Part shown: in pieces, positions 50,737 to 61,469 of the stretch
Layout of the letters: each line of letters opens with the position of its first letter
Position numbering within the stretch: position 1 is the first letter of the stretch
From: Pelagibacteraceae bacterium AG-390-O04
Lineage (GTDB): Bacteria; Pseudomonadota; Alphaproteobacteria; Pelagibacterales; Pelagibacteraceae
Assembly (NCBI GenBank): GCA_003278065.1
Contig: QCHE01000004.1
Location: 1-64,000 of the forward strand
Length of the DNA: 64,000 nucleotides
Reading direction: 5' to 3'
The notes under the pieces: model-generated
The model's database searches: none
Seen by the model: the letters and a program-made list of their open reading frames with translations, nothing else
Told to the model about the DNA's origin: nothing
Translations under genes and position numbers: made by a program

Positions 50737-52953
50737 ATGGAAAAAAAAACAAAATTAACAATTTCTGGCACAGCCAAAAAATCGATCAGAAATATTGAGA
50801 AAGCTAAGACTCAAAATAAAAATTCAGTAATAATTGAAAAACCAAAAGGTAGCTTTATTAAAAAAGGAGGATCTTTTAAACCTTCAAACACTGGATTAAA
50901 ATCTAAATCTAATTTTTCATCAAATCGTGGAGCTCCCTTTAAACCATCTTTCAATGCAAAAATATCATCAGTATCCAACGATTTTGAAAGAAGAAAATTA
51001 GCCGAACAAAGAGCAACTAAAAGACTTAAAGATGATAATGAAGGAAAAAAAATAAAATCTGGGACAAAAAAAAGAGAATTAAAATTAACCGTTTCAAGAG
51101 CACTAAGTGATGAAATTGAGGCTAAGCAAAGAAGTTTAGCATCAGTTAAAAGAGCAAGAGAAAAGGAGCAAAAAAATCTTAATAAAGATTCTAATAAGGA
51201 TAATTTACAACCCATTAAGAGAGATGTTAATATTCCGGAGGCCATTACAGTAAGAGAGCTTGCAAATAGAATGGCAGAGCAGTCAAGCAATGTAATAAAA
51301 TATCTTTTTGGAATGGGAGTTACTGTTACAATCAACCAAACACTAGCAGCTGATACAGCAGAATTTTTAGTTAAAGAGTTTGGTCATAATCCAATTCGTG
51401 AAGAAAAAGCTGAAGAAATTATAAAGAAAATTAAAGCTACAAGGGTAGAAAATCTCAAAAATAGACCACCAATAGTTACAGTTATGGGTCATGTTGATCA
51501 TGGAAAAACTTCTGTGTTAGACGTTTTGAGAAGTGCAAATGTAGTGTCAGGAGAATTTGGTGGAATAACTCAGCATATAGGAGCATATCAAATTGAAAGT
51601 AAATCAAATAAATTAACATTTATAGATACACCTGGTCATGCTGCATTTACAGAAATGAGAGCCAGAGGTTCTAAATTAACTGATGTAGTAGTTTTAGTTG
51701 TAGCAGCTGATGATGGGGTAAAACCTCAAACTGTAGAGTCTATTAAACATGCTAAGGCAGCAGGTGTTCCAATTGTTGTAGCTATAAATAAATGTGATTT
51801 ACCAGAAGCTGACCCTCAAAAAGTAAAAAATCAATTGTTGGAATATGAATTAATCGCAGAAGATTTGTCTGGAGATACTTTAATGGTTGAAATTTCAGCT
51901 AAAAATAAATTAAATTTAGATAAATTAGTTGAAGCGATTATTTTACAAGCTGAAATTTTAGATTTAAAAACAGATTTTGAATCAAAAGCAACTGGAGTTG
52001 TTTTAGAATCAAAAATTGACGTTGGTCGTGGACCTGTTGCGACTGTAATTGTAACAACAGGCACTCTTAAAAAAGGAGACTACTTTGTTAGTGGATTAAA
52101 ATGGGGTAAAGTAAGAGCAATTATTAATGACAAGGGACAAAATATTAGTGAAGCACCTCCTTCAACACCAGTCGAAATTTTAGGAATTAATGGAGCTGCA
52201 AAAGCAGGGGATGATTTTATAGTTCTTGAAAATGAAAAGGAAGTTAAGACTTTAAGTGAAAATAGAGCACAAGAAAATAAAGAGGGGAAAAATCCATTAT
52301 CTTTTGCAACGCAAGAGTCAGCATTTGCTGATAAGTCAATAGAGGAGTTAAATCTAATAATAAAATCTGATGTACATGGATCTTCTGAAGCAATTAAAAA
52401 TGCGATCAGTCAAATAAAACATGAAGAGGTTAAACCAAAAATAATCTTAGCTGATATTGGAATGGTAACTGAAACAGATGTTACTTTAGCAAAAGCATCT
52501 AATGCTGTTTTGATTGCATTTAATGTTAAACCAAGTAAAGAAGCAAAAAAACTTGCAGAAAATGAAAAGATTGAAATTTCTTCATATAATATTATTTATG
52601 AGGTTTTAGATTATATTAAAAAAAGAATGTCAGGCTTATTAACCCCGGACGTAAAAGAAACAATTAAAGGAACGGCACAAATTTTAGAGATTTTTAAAGT
52701 ATCAGGGGCTGGTAAAGTTGCAGGTTCAAAAATTACAGAAGGTGAAATTACAAGCTCATCAGACGTTAGAATAATTAGAGATGGTGCAATTATTTATACT
52801 GGAAAAATAGGGACATTGTTCAGAGAGAAAAATCAGGTTAAACAGGTAAGTAATGGCCAAGAATGTGGAATAACAGTTAAAGATTATATAGATTTCCAAA
52901 AAAACGATACAATAGAGGCATTTAGTGTTACATCTACTGAAAGGTCAATTTGA
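50737..52953 (+). CDS. infB: Translation initiation factor IF-2
   Basis: PPIVTVMGHVDHGKTSVLDVLR, FIDTPGHAAFTEMRARG. Confidence 0.98.
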   Translation: MEKKTKLTISGTAKKSIRNIEKAKTQNKNSVIIEKPKGSFIKKGGSFKPSNTGLKSKSNFSSNRGAPFKPSFNAKISSVSNDFERRKLAEQRATKRLKDDNEGKKIKSGTKKRELKLTVSRALSDEIEAKQRSLASVKRAREKEQKNLNKDSNKDNLQPIKRDVNIPEAITVRELANRMAEQSSNVIKYLFGMGVTVTINQTLAADTAEFLVKEFGHNPIREEKAEEIIKKIKATRVENLKNRPPIVTVMGHVDHGKTSVLDVLRSANVVSGEFGGITQHIGAYQIESKSNKLTFIDTPGHAAFTEMRARGSKLTDVVVLVVAADDGVKPQTVESIKHAKAAGVPIVVAINKCDLPEADPQKVKNQLLEYELIAEDLSGDTLMVEISAKNKLNLDKLVEAIILQAEILDLKTDFESKATGVVLESKIDVGRGPVATVIVTTGTLKKGDYFVSGLKWGKVRAIINDKGQNISEAPPSTPVEILGINGAAKAGDDFIVLENEKEVKTLSENRAQENKEGKNPLSFATQESAFADKSIEELNLIIKSDVHGSSEAIKNAISQIKHEEVKPKIILADIGMVTETDVTLAKASNAVLIAFNVKPSKEAKKLAENEKIEISSYNIIYEVLDYIKKRMSGLLTPDVKETIKGTAQILEIFKVSGAGKVAGSKITEGEITSSSDVRIIRDGAIIYTGKIGTLFREKNQVKQVSNGQECGITVKDYIDFQKNDTIEAFSVTSTERSI

Positions 52954-53321
52954 TGGCAGATAGAATAGGAAAACCAATTTCACAAAGGCAACTTAGAGTC
53001 GGTGAGATGATTAAGCAGTCTTTAAGCATGATTTTTATTAGAAACGAGGCTAAAGTTCCGAATTTAGAAACTAACAATATAACTGTTACAGAAGTAAGAA
53101 TGAGCCAAGATTTAAAAATTGCAAAAGCATATGTTCTTCCATTAGGAGGAAAAAATGCCGAAGAAACCATTAATATTTTAAAAGAATATTCATTTTTAAT
53201 TAGAAAAATTTTATCACAAAAAGTAGTAATTAAATTTTTGCCTAAATTACTTTTTAGAAAAGACGAGTCTTTTGAATATGCAGAAAAAATTGAAAATTTA
53301 ATAAAACAAACTAATAAATAG
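52950..53321 (+). CDS. rbfA: Ribosome-binding factor A
   Basis: QRQLRVGEMIKQSLSMIF..., VTEVRMSQDLKIAKAYVLPLG. Confidence 0.92.
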   Translation: MMADRIGKPISQRQLRVGEMIKQSLSMIFIRNEAKVPNLETNNITVTEVRMSQDLKIAKAYVLPLGGKNAEETINILKEYSFLIRKILSQKVVIKFLPKLLFRKDESFEYAEKIENLIKQTNK

Positions 53322-53329
53322 GAAAAAGT

Positions 53330-53578
53330 ATGAATAAAAAAACACAAGAATTAGCAATGCATGATAAGGATACAGGATCTTCTGAAATTCAGATCGCTTT
53401 GCTAACTGAAAAAATTGATACTCTCTCAAAACATATAAAACAATTTAAGAAAGATAAACATTCATCAGTTGGATTGTTGAGGGCAGTCAATAGAAGAAAG
53501 AAATTGTTAGATTATCTTAAAAAAAACAAGGTAGAATCTTACAAGAATGTACTGTCGAAATTGAATTTAAGAAAATAG
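53330..53578 (+). CDS. rpsO: 30S ribosomal protein S15
   Basis: DTGSSEIQIALLTEKIDTLSKHIKQFKKDKHSSVGLLRAVNRRKKLLDYLKK. Confidence 0.97.
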   Translation: MNKKTQELAMHDKDTGSSEIQIALLTEKIDTLSKHIKQFKKDKHSSVGLLRAVNRRKKLLDYLKKNKVESYKNVLSKLNLRK

Positions 53579-53635
53579 AACTCAAGATAGATAGATTGGA
53601 ATGGATCGAAACGAACGAAAAGAAATGGAAATGAA

Positions 53636-55708
53636 ATGTTTAAAGTATATAAGAAAGAAATTGAAGTAGCAGGAAAGAAGATAAGTTTAGAAACAGGTAA
53701 AGTAGCAAGACAAGCAGACGGTGCAATAATCGCAACATGTGGAGAAACTGTCGTTTTAGCAACAGTTGTAGGAGCTAAGAAAGTTAATCCAGATATGGAT
53801 TATTTTCCTTTATCTGTAAATTACCAAGAAAAATATTATGCAGCAGGAAAAATTCCGGGTGGATATTTTAAAAGGGAAGCAAGGCCAACAGAGAGTGAAA
53901 CATTAATCTCTAGATTAATAGATAGACCAATTAGACCATTGTTTCCTAGTGAATTTAAAAATGAAGTCCAATTGTTACCCACTGTAATTTCTTACGATAA
54001 AGAAAATGAAGCTGATATTTTATCGATCATAGCTTCATCAGCAGCATTAGCAATTTCTGGTATGCCTTTTATGGGTCCAGTTGGAGCATCAAGAGTTGGC
54101 TTTATCGATGGTAAATATGTACTAAACCCTTCTAAGACTGAATTAGAAAAATCTAAATTAGATTTAGTTGTAGCTGGTACAAAAGATGCTGTACTAATGG
54201 TTGAGTCCGAAGCAAGCGGTTTAACTGAAGAAGAAATGTTAAATGCAGTTAAATTTGGTCATGAGGGATTTGTTCCTGTCATTGAAATGATAAATGATCT
54301 AGCAAAAGAATGTAGAAAGCCTGAGTGGAATATTGAAAAGAAAGATCTGTCTGAAATTAAGACAAAACTTGAGAAAACTTTTACTGAAGACTTAAAGAAA
54401 GCTTTTGCAACAAGAGATAAACAAGATAGATCAAGTCAAATTTCTGAAATTACTGATAAAGCTAAAAAGCTTTATGAAGAAGATGAAAATTATACAGACC
54501 TTGATGTAAATACTGAGCTTAAAAATTTAGAAAAAACAATTGTAAGAACTGATATTCTTAAGAATAAAAATAGAATAGATGGCAGAGGTTTATCAGATGT
54601 AAGACCTATATCGTGTGAAGTTGGGGTCTTACCAAGAGCCCATGGTTCAGCATTATTTACTAGAGGAGAAACTCAAGCAATTGTTACTGCAACTTTGGGT
54701 ACACCAGATGATGAACAAAGAATTGAAAGTTTAGATGGACTAAAAAAAGAGCGATTTATGCTTCATTATAATTTTCCTCCGTTTTCAGTTGGAGAAACAG
54801 GTAGAATAGGAACTGGAAGAAGAGAAATAGGACACGGAAAGTTAGCTTGGAGATCAATTCATTCTTCATTGCCTTCAAAAGAAACATTTCCTTACACTTT
54901 TAGAGTAGTATCTGAAATTACTGAGTCAAATGGTTCATCATCAATGGCAACTGTCTGTGGAACATCTCTAGCACTAATGGATGCTGGTGTGCCAATTAAA
55001 GAGCCAGTAGCGGGTATTGCAATGGGATTAATTAAAGAAGGTGATGATTTTAGTGTTTTATCAGATATTTTAGGTGATGAAGATCATTTAGGAGATATGG
55101 ATTTCAAAGTAGCTGGTACAAAAGATGGAATTACTTCACTTCAAATGGATATTAAAATTACTGGTATTACATTTGAAATTATGGAACAGGCATTAAATCA
55201 AGCTAAAGATGGAAGAATTCATATTTTAGGAGAAATGAATAAAGTGCTTTCAGCCTCAAGAGCTGATGTTGGTAAACATACACCAAAAATGGAAAAGATA
55301 ACTGTAGATAAAAAAGATATTGCTGCTGTTATAGGAAAAGGTGGAGCAACGATCAGAGAGATTGTTGAAAAATCAGGTGCTAAAGTTGATGTGAACGATG
55401 AAGGTGTAGTAACAGTTGCTGCTCCGGATGAAGAAGCTAGAAATATCGCTATGCAAATAATTAAAGACATAACTGCTAAAGCTGAACTGAATAAAATTTA
55501 TTCGGGTAAGGTTATGAAAATTATGGAGTTTGGAGCATTCGTTAATTTTTTAGGAAAACAAGATGGACTTGTCCATATTTCAGAACTAGCAGATAAAAGA
55601 GTTGCTAAAGTTACCGATGTTGTCAAAGAAGGTGATGAAGTAAAAGTAAAAGTAATTGGCTTTGATAGAGGTAAAGTTAAACTTTCAATGAAGCAAGCTT
55701 CTGAATAA
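53636..55708 (+). CDS. pnp: Polyribonucleotide nucleotidyltransferase
   Basis: PNPase RNase PH repeats, KH and S1 domains. Confidence 0.98.
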   Translation: MFKVYKKEIEVAGKKISLETGKVARQADGAIIATCGETVVLATVVGAKKVNPDMDYFPLSVNYQEKYYAAGKIPGGYFKREARPTESETLISRLIDRPIRPLFPSEFKNEVQLLPTVISYDKENEADILSIIASSAALAISGMPFMGPVGASRVGFIDGKYVLNPSKTELEKSKLDLVVAGTKDAVLMVESEASGLTEEEMLNAVKFGHEGFVPVIEMINDLAKECRKPEWNIEKKDLSEIKTKLEKTFTEDLKKAFATRDKQDRSSQISEITDKAKKLYEEDENYTDLDVNTELKNLEKTIVRTDILKNKNRIDGRGLSDVRPISCEVGVLPRAHGSALFTRGETQAIVTATLGTPDDEQRIESLDGLKKERFMLHYNFPPFSVGETGRIGTGRREIGHGKLAWRSIHSSLPSKETFPYTFRVVSEITESNGSSSMATVCGTSLALMDAGVPIKEPVAGIAMGLIKEGDDFSVLSDILGDEDHLGDMDFKVAGTKDGITSLQMDIKITGITFEIMEQALNQAKDGRIHILGEMNKVLSASRADVGKHTPKMEKITVDKKDIAAVIGKGGATIREIVEKSGAKVDVNDEGVVTVAAPDEEARNIAMQIIKDITAKAELNKIYSGKVMKIMEFGAFVNFLGKQDGLVHISELADKRVAKVTDVVKEGDEVKVKVIGFDRGKVKLSMKQASE

Positions 55709-55712
55709 ATTC

Positions 55713-55740
55713 AAAAGGGCTTTAATTAAAAAGCCCTTTT
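55713..55740 (+). terminator. Rho-independent terminator of pnp
   Basis: AAAAGGGCTTTAATTAAAAAGCCCTTTT. Confidence 0.88.
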
Positions 55741-55776
55741 AAATTCTAATTCTTAAAAGTTTTATAATTTTTTGGT

Positions 55777-56019
55777 TTATTTTGGAAAATTAAAGATTTC
55801 AAGTCTATTATTTTTGTTTAATGCGCTACATCTAGTACCATCTTCATTACAGATAGTAATTTTTTGAACTTTTTTAGAAGCAGCATTTGCATCTTTAATA
55901 CCAAACAATTCCTGACCTGCTGGAGTTAAAAATGCATTTAAAATTAAACCAAATGCAAGAGTTCCTAAAATAATTTTAACTGATTTTTCAATTTTTATTT
56001 CATAATTTACTGTTTTCAT
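55777..56019 (-). CDS. Small single-TM or secreted protein of unknown function
   Basis: MKTVNYEIKIEKSVKIILGTLAFGLILNAFLTPAGQELFGIKDANAASKKVQKITICNEDGTRCSALNKNNRLEIFNFPK; GGAGTAAAT RBS before the chosen ATG. Confidence 0.6.
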   Translation of the reverse strand: MKTVNYEIKIEKSVKIILGTLAFGLILNAFLTPAGQELFGIKDANAASKKVQKITICNEDGTRCSALNKNNRLEIFNFPK

Positions 56020-56129
56020 ATTTACTCCTTTATTAATAGTTTTAAAATAAAACAAATCTAAACTATTTTTATATAAAAAGATTTAAAATTGAATAATTAA
56101 TTTAAAGTTAAAATTATAATTTCAATATT

Positions 56130-56915
56130 TTAACTGATATTCTTAGGATCTGGCATCCCAACTTTATTATATCCAGCGTCTACATAATGAATTTCACCAG
56201 TGACACCGTTTGCAAGGTCGCTTAATAGATATAATGCTGAATTTCCAACATCATGGATATCTACATTTCTTTTAAGGAAAGAATGGTCTTCATTCCATTT
56301 ATATAAGAATTTTGCATCTCCAATAGCAGAGGCCGCAAGAGTTTTAATAGGACCAGCACTTATTGCATTTACTCTCATACCTTTAGCACCTAAATCTCTA
56401 GCTAAATATTTAACACTTGCTTCAAGAGCAGATTTACAAACACCCATTACGTTATAATTTGGAATGGCTTTAGTAGACTCGTAAGTCAAAGTTAACATAC
56501 TACCACCTTCTTTCATTACTTTAGACGCCTCTTTTGCAACTTCAGTAAATGAAAAACATGAGATAAGCATACTTCTTAAAAAATTTTCTCGTGTTGTGTT
56601 TAAATATTCACCTGATAATTCTGATTTATCTGAAAATGCTACAGCATGAACTACAAAATCAATTTCTCCCCACTGGGATTTAATATCTTCAAATAATTTA
56701 ACCACCTCTTCTTTTTTCTCAACATCACAATTGAAAGTGACTTTTGAATTCAATTTTTCAGCTAATGGTATTACCCTTTTCTTAAGAGCATCACCAAGAT
56801 AAGTAAAAGCTAATTCTGCACCAGCCTCAGCTAGTTTTTGTGAAATACCCCAAGCGATAGATCTTTCATTGGCAACACCCATGATTAATCCTTTTTTACC
56901 TTTCATTAAACTCAT
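56130..56915 (-). CDS. fabI: Enoyl-[acyl-carrier-protein] reductase
   Basis: KKGLIMGVANERSIAWGISQKLAEAGAELAFTY; NYNVMGVCKSALEASVKYLARDLG. Confidence 0.96.
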   Translation of the reverse strand: MSLMKGKKGLIMGVANERSIAWGISQKLAEAGAELAFTYLGDALKKRVIPLAEKLNSKVTFNCDVEKKEEVVKLFEDIKSQWGEIDFVVHAVAFSDKSELSGEYLNTTRENFLRSMLISCFSFTEVAKEASKVMKEGGSMLTLTYESTKAIPNYNVMGVCKSALEASVKYLARDLGAKGMRVNAISAGPIKTLAASAIGDAKFLYKWNEDHSFLKRNVDIHDVGNSALYLLSDLANGVTGEIHYVDAGYNKVGMPDPKNIS

Positions 56916-56918
56916 AAA

Positions 56919-58130
56919 TTAAACCTTTTCAAAAATTAATGCAGCATTGGTACCGCCAAAACCAAAACTATTAGACATTACTGTATTTAAAGTTGCCCCG
57001 GTTTCAGTTTTTGCAACTATTGGAAATTTTTTAGCTTCCTCATCCATCTCAGTAATATTTGCTGACCCAGCAATGAAATTGTTTTTCATCATAATTAAAC
57101 AATATATTGCCTCATGAACTGATGCAGCCCCTAAAGGATGCCCTGATAAAGATTTAGTTGAACTAATTTTTGGAATATTATCTCCAAAAGTATTTTTGAC
57201 TGCATTTAGTTCTGTAATATCACCAACTGGAGTAGAAGTTCCGTGAGTATTGATATAATCAATTTTATTTTTTGCTGTTGCCATTGCCATTTTCATACAT
57301 CTAACTGCTCCTTCACCTGATGGCGCTACCATATCGTATCCATCTGAAGTTGCTCCATAACCAGTTAATTCCGCGTATATTTTCGCTCCTCTAGCTTTAG
57401 CATGTTCGTATTCTTCAAGAACTAAAACTCCGCCGCCGCCTGCAATTACAAAGCCATCTCTAGTTTTATCGTACGCTCTTGATGCTGTTTCTGGTGAGTC
57501 ATTATATTTTGATGACAAAGCCGTCATGGCATCAAACATTGCAGTCATGGCCCAATGAATTTCCTCACTGCCTCCTGCAAAGACTACATCTTGTTTACCC
57601 ATTTGAATTAATTCCATCGAATTTCCTATACAGTGTCCACTAGTTGCACAAGCTGAACTCATTGTATAGTTGGTTCCTTTTATTTTGAAAGGGACTGCGA
57701 GTGTAGCAGAAGCCGTGCTAGCCATAGTTCTTGGAACTATAAAAGGTCCCATTAATTTTGGAGTTTTAGCTCTAGTTTTATCAGCTGCTAAAATTACATT
57801 TTCGATTGAAGGTCCTCCCGAACCCATAACAATTCCAGTTTTAAAATTACTAACTTCTGTTTCTTCTAATCCAGAGTCTGCTATAGCTTCTTTCATCGCG
57901 ATATAATTATAAGCAGAACCTGAACCCATAAATCTAATAGTTTTTCGATCGATGTGATCTTCAAGTTTGATTTTTGGCTTACCATGAACATGACTTTTTA
58001 AGTTATGTTCTTTATATTCCTCACTAAACGAGATACCTGATTTTGAATTCAATAGTGATTGGTGTACTTCTTCTTGATTATTGCCTAGACAAGAGACCAC
58101 CCCTAATCCTGTAATTACTACTCTTCTCAT
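56919..58130 (-). CDS. fabB: 3-oxoacyl-[acyl-carrier-protein] synthase I
   Basis: [59 protein letters not shown]. Confidence 0.95.
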   Translation of the reverse strand: MRRVVITGLGVVSCLGNNQEEVHQSLLNSKSGISFSEEYKEHNLKSHVHGKPKIKLEDHIDRKTIRFMGSGSAYNYIAMKEAIADSGLEETEVSNFKTGIVMGSGGPSIENVILAADKTRAKTPKLMGPFIVPRTMASTASATLAVPFKIKGTNYTMSSACATSGHCIGNSMELIQMGKQDVVFAGGSEEIHWAMTAMFDAMTALSSKYNDSPETASRAYDKTRDGFVIAGGGGVLVLEEYEHAKARGAKIYAELTGYGATSDGYDMVAPSGEGAVRCMKMAMATAKNKIDYINTHGTSTPVGDITELNAVKNTFGDNIPKISSTKSLSGHPLGAASVHEAIYCLIMMKNNFIAGSANITEMDEEAKKFPIVAKTETGATLNTVMSNSFGFGGTNAALIFEKV

Positions 58131-58630
58131 TATTTAAATAATCCTACTTTTAAGCTTTCAGCTGAATATATTTTTTTATCGTCTGCCAAAACCACACCAT
58201 TAGCAAGACCCACAGTAGTGCCTCCTGGTGACATTATTTTTTTCATATCAATTTCATATTTAACTAATTTTACATTTTGTAAAACTTCACCTGTAAATTT
58301 CACAGTCCCAACTCCTAAAGCTCTCCCTTTACCTGGATTACCAATCCAACCCAAGTAAAAGCCAACTAACTGCCACATAGCATCAAGACCAAGGCACCCC
58401 GGCATTACAGGATCACCATTAAAATGGCAGTCAAAAAACCAAAGATCTTTTTTAATGTCTAATTCGGCTTTTAATGAACCTTTTTTAAATGCTCCGTTGT
58501 TATCATTAATTTCTGTAATTCTATCAAACATTAGCATTGGTGGAAGAGGTAATTTAGCATTACCTGGGCCGAACAATTCGCCATTACCACAATTAATTAG
58601 CTCCTTATATGAATATGAATTTTTTTTCAT
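58130..58630 (-). CDS. fabA: 3-hydroxydecanoyl-ACP dehydratase/isomerase
   Basis: [43 protein letters not shown]. Confidence 0.97.
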   Translation of the reverse strand: MKKNSYSYKELINCGNGELFGPGNAKLPLPPMLMFDRITEINDNNGAFKKGSLKAELDIKKDLWFFDCHFNGDPVMPGCLGLDAMWQLVGFYLGWIGNPGKGRALGVGTVKFTGEVLQNVKLVKYEIDMKKIMSPGGTTVGLANGVVLADDKKIYSAESLKVGLFK

Positions 58631-58689
58631 AAAATTGAGTACTTCTATTTACTTGATTTTATCTTTATATAATATACTTTTAATACTAG

Positions 58690-58706
58690 TTTAGAACAAT
58701 TATAAC
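58690..58706. promoter_or_regulatory. Putative Irr box (ICE-like palindrome) upstream of irr
   Basis: TTTAGAACAATTATAAC versus ICE-type TTTAGAA-N3-TTCTAAA; 16 bp before irr ATG. Confidence 0.5.
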
Positions 58707-58721
58707 TAACAATATATTGTA

Positions 58722-59120
58722 ATGAAATACATTGAAAAACTAAGAAATTCTGGATTAAGACCTACCAAACAAAGGCTAAAAATATGTGAAGTTTTATTTG
58801 ATACTGAAAAAACATTCCATTTCACTATCAATGATTTGTCAAATAAAATTAAAAAACAATTAAATAATAAAATATCTTTAGCTACTATTTATAACACTGT
58901 TCACGCTTTTGAAAAAAAAGGATATTTAAAGCAAATTCCAATTAATTCTAATCAAACTTATTTTGACACCAACGTTTCAGATCATCATCATTTTTATGAT
59001 TTAAATGAGCAAAAACTAATAGATCTAGAAAATTCTGACGTTGGACCAATAAAAATTTTAAAAAAAATTGAAGGAAAAAAAATTAAATCTGTAGAGGTTC
59101 TAGTCAAACTAGAAGATTAA
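58722..59120 (+). CDS. irr: Fur-superfamily regulator, probable Irr (iron response regulator)
   Basis: LRPTKQRLKICEVLF, ISLATIYNTVHAFEKKGYLKQI, DHHHFYDLNEQKLIDLEN; divergent from fabA-fabB-fabI as for rhizobial/Brucella irr. Confidence 0.78.
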   Translation: MKYIEKLRNSGLRPTKQRLKICEVLFDTEKTFHFTINDLSNKIKKQLNNKISLATIYNTVHAFEKKGYLKQIPINSNQTYFDTNVSDHHHFYDLNEQKLIDLENSDVGPIKILKKIEGKKIKSVEVLVKLED

Positions 59121-59153
59121 TTTTTCAAATATTTCAGCGTCACTTTTATACAA

Positions 59154-59181
59154 TTGACACTTTTTTTAGAATCATTATAAA
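59154..59181 (+). promoter_or_regulatory. Putative sigma70 promoter of katG overlapped by ICE/Irr-box-like palindrome
   Basis: TTGACA (59154-59159)-N16-TATAAA (59176-59181), with TTTAGAATCATTATAAA (59165-59181) covering spacer and -10. Confidence 0.6.
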
Positions 59182-59215
59182 GTAGAACTAAGGCTATATA
59201 ATTAAGGAGATACCT

Positions 59216-61453
59216 ATGAGCACAGAAAATTTTAAGAGCAAATCTTTTAAAGCAAATGAATTAAGTAAATGTCCTTTTACAGGCGCAGGAACACCTGCAA
59301 AATTTTCTGCAGGTCGAGGTCAAACAAATAGAGATTTTTGGCCAAATAGTTTAAATCTTAAAATTCTTAGTCAACACTCTAATTTGTCAAATCCAATGGA
59401 CAAAAAATTTAATTACTCAAAAGAATTTAAAAAACTTAATTTTAAAGCCTTAAAAAAAGATCTAAAAAAATTAATGACTAATTCTCAAGAATGGTGGCCA
59501 GCAGATTATGGCCATTATGGTCCGTTATTTATTAGGCTTGCTTGGCATGCAGCAGGTACTTATAGAACTGGCGATGGTAGAGGAGGAGCTGGAACAGGTA
59601 ATCAACGTTTTGCACCATTAAATTCTTGGCCTGATAACGTTAATTTAGATAAAGCAAGACTACTGTTGTGGCCTATAAAACAAAAGTATGGAAAAAAAAT
59701 ATCTTGGGCTGATCTTTTCATTTTAGTAGGAAATGTAGCGTTAGATTCTATGGGTTTCAAAACATTTGGTTTTGGAGCTGGTAGAGTAGACATATGGGAA
59801 CCAGAGGATGATATTTATTGGGGATCAGAAAAAGAGATGTTAGATGTAAAACGATATAGTGGTAAAAGAGATTTAGAGCAGCCTTTAGGAGCTTCTCATA
59901 TGGGTCTAATTTACGTAAACCCTCAAGGACCAGATGCAAACCCAGATCCGTTGCTAGCAGCACATGATATTAGAGAAACATTTGGAAGAATGGCAATGAA
60001 CGATTATGAAACAGCGGCACTAGTTGCAGGAGGTCACACATTTGGTAAATCTCACGGTGCTGCACCTGAATCACATAAAGGTCCAGATCCAGAAGCATCA
60101 AAAATACAAGATCAAGCTACTGGATGGAATAGTGGTTATAAATCTGGAAAAGGCGTTGATACAATAAGTAGTGGAATTGAAGGTGCTTGGACTCAAAATC
60201 CAATTAAATGGGATATGGGATATTTAGATTGTCTTTATGGACATGAGTGGGAACTAACAAAAAGTCCTGCCGGTGCACATCAGTGGACACCAAAGAAAAA
60301 TGGTCAAGAAATAAAAATGGTACCTGATGCGCATGATAAAAATGTTCTTCATCCTCCAATGATGCAAACTACTGATATTTCATTAAAGGTTGATCCAAGT
60401 TATGGCCCTATAACAAAACATTTTCATGAAAATCCAAATGAATTTCATGATGCGTTTGCAAGAGCATGGTTTAAATTAACCCATAGAGATATGGGACCTA
60501 GAGCTTGTTATTTAGGAGCTGAGGTTCCAAAAGAAGAACTAATTTGGCAAGATCCAATAGATAAACCAAAATACAAACTAAAAACTAAAGATATTAAAGA
60601 TTTAAAATCTCGAATTTTCAAATCAAAATTATCAATTTCTGACATGGTTTCAACAGCTTGGGCTTCTGCATCAACTTTCAGAGGTTCTGATAAGAGAGGT
60701 GGAGCTAATGGAGCTAGAATTATGTTAGAGCCACAAAAGAATTGGAAAATTAATAATCCAGCTAAACTTTCAAAAGTTATTTCTGCCTTGAAGAAAATTA
60801 AAGATAAATTTGATGGAAAAAATAAAGTGGTTTCAATGGCTGATCTTATTGTTTTGGCTGGAGGTGTTGGAATAGAAATGGCTGCTAAAAAAGCGGGCCA
60901 TAAAATTAATGTTCCCTTTTCAGCTGGGAGAGGAGACGCTAGACAAGATCAAACAGATGTTAACTCGTTTGGATTGTTAGAGCCCCAAGCAGATGGTTTT
61001 AGAAACTATTTAAGTGGAGCCGCATCAAATATATCTGCAGAGGAGAAACTAGTTGATAAAGCACAATTAATGGGTCTCACAGCTCCAGAAATGACAGTTT
61101 TAATAGGTGGGATGCGTGTATTAGACACTAACTACGATAATTCAAAATTTGGTGTTTTTACCAAAAAACCAGGAACTCTTACAAACGATTATTTTATAAA
61201 CTTATTAGACATGAATACTACATGGAAAGAGGTAGATAAATCTGAACAGAAATTTGTTGGTAGTGATAGAAAAACAAAAAAAGCTAAATGGAAAGGTACA
61301 CGTGTTGACTTAATTTTTGGCTCAAATTCACAATTAAGAGCATTAGCAGAAGTTTATGCATGTGAAGATTCACAAGATAAATTCGTTAAGGATTTCGTTG
61401 AGGCTTGGGTTAAAGTTATGAATGCGGATAGATTTGAATTAAAACTAAATTAA
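59216..61453 (+). CDS. katG: Catalase-peroxidase KatG
   Basis: [52 protein letters not shown]-terminal duplicated peroxidase domain. Confidence 0.98.
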   Translation: MSTENFKSKSFKANELSKCPFTGAGTPAKFSAGRGQTNRDFWPNSLNLKILSQHSNLSNPMDKKFNYSKEFKKLNFKALKKDLKKLMTNSQEWWPADYGHYGPLFIRLAWHAAGTYRTGDGRGGAGTGNQRFAPLNSWPDNVNLDKARLLLWPIKQKYGKKISWADLFILVGNVALDSMGFKTFGFGAGRVDIWEPEDDIYWGSEKEMLDVKRYSGKRDLEQPLGASHMGLIYVNPQGPDANPDPLLAAHDIRETFGRMAMNDYETAALVAGGHTFGKSHGAAPESHKGPDPEASKIQDQATGWNSGYKSGKGVDTISSGIEGAWTQNPIKWDMGYLDCLYGHEWELTKSPAGAHQWTPKKNGQEIKMVPDAHDKNVLHPPMMQTTDISLKVDPSYGPITKHFHENPNEFHDAFARAWFKLTHRDMGPRACYLGAEVPKEELIWQDPIDKPKYKLKTKDIKDLKSRIFKSKLSISDMVSTAWASASTFRGSDKRGGANGARIMLEPQKNWKINNPAKLSKVISALKKIKDKFDGKNKVVSMADLIVLAGGVGIEMAAKKAGHKINVPFSAGRGDARQDQTDVNSFGLLEPQADGFRNYLSGAASNISAEEKLVDKAQLMGLTAPEMTVLIGGMRVLDTNYDNSKFGVFTKKPGTLTNDYFINLLDMNTTWKEVDKSEQKFVGSDRKTKKAKWKGTRVDLIFGSNSQLRALAEVYACEDSQDKFVKDFVEAWVKVMNADRFELKLN

Positions 61454-61469
61454 TCAATTAAAAATATAT

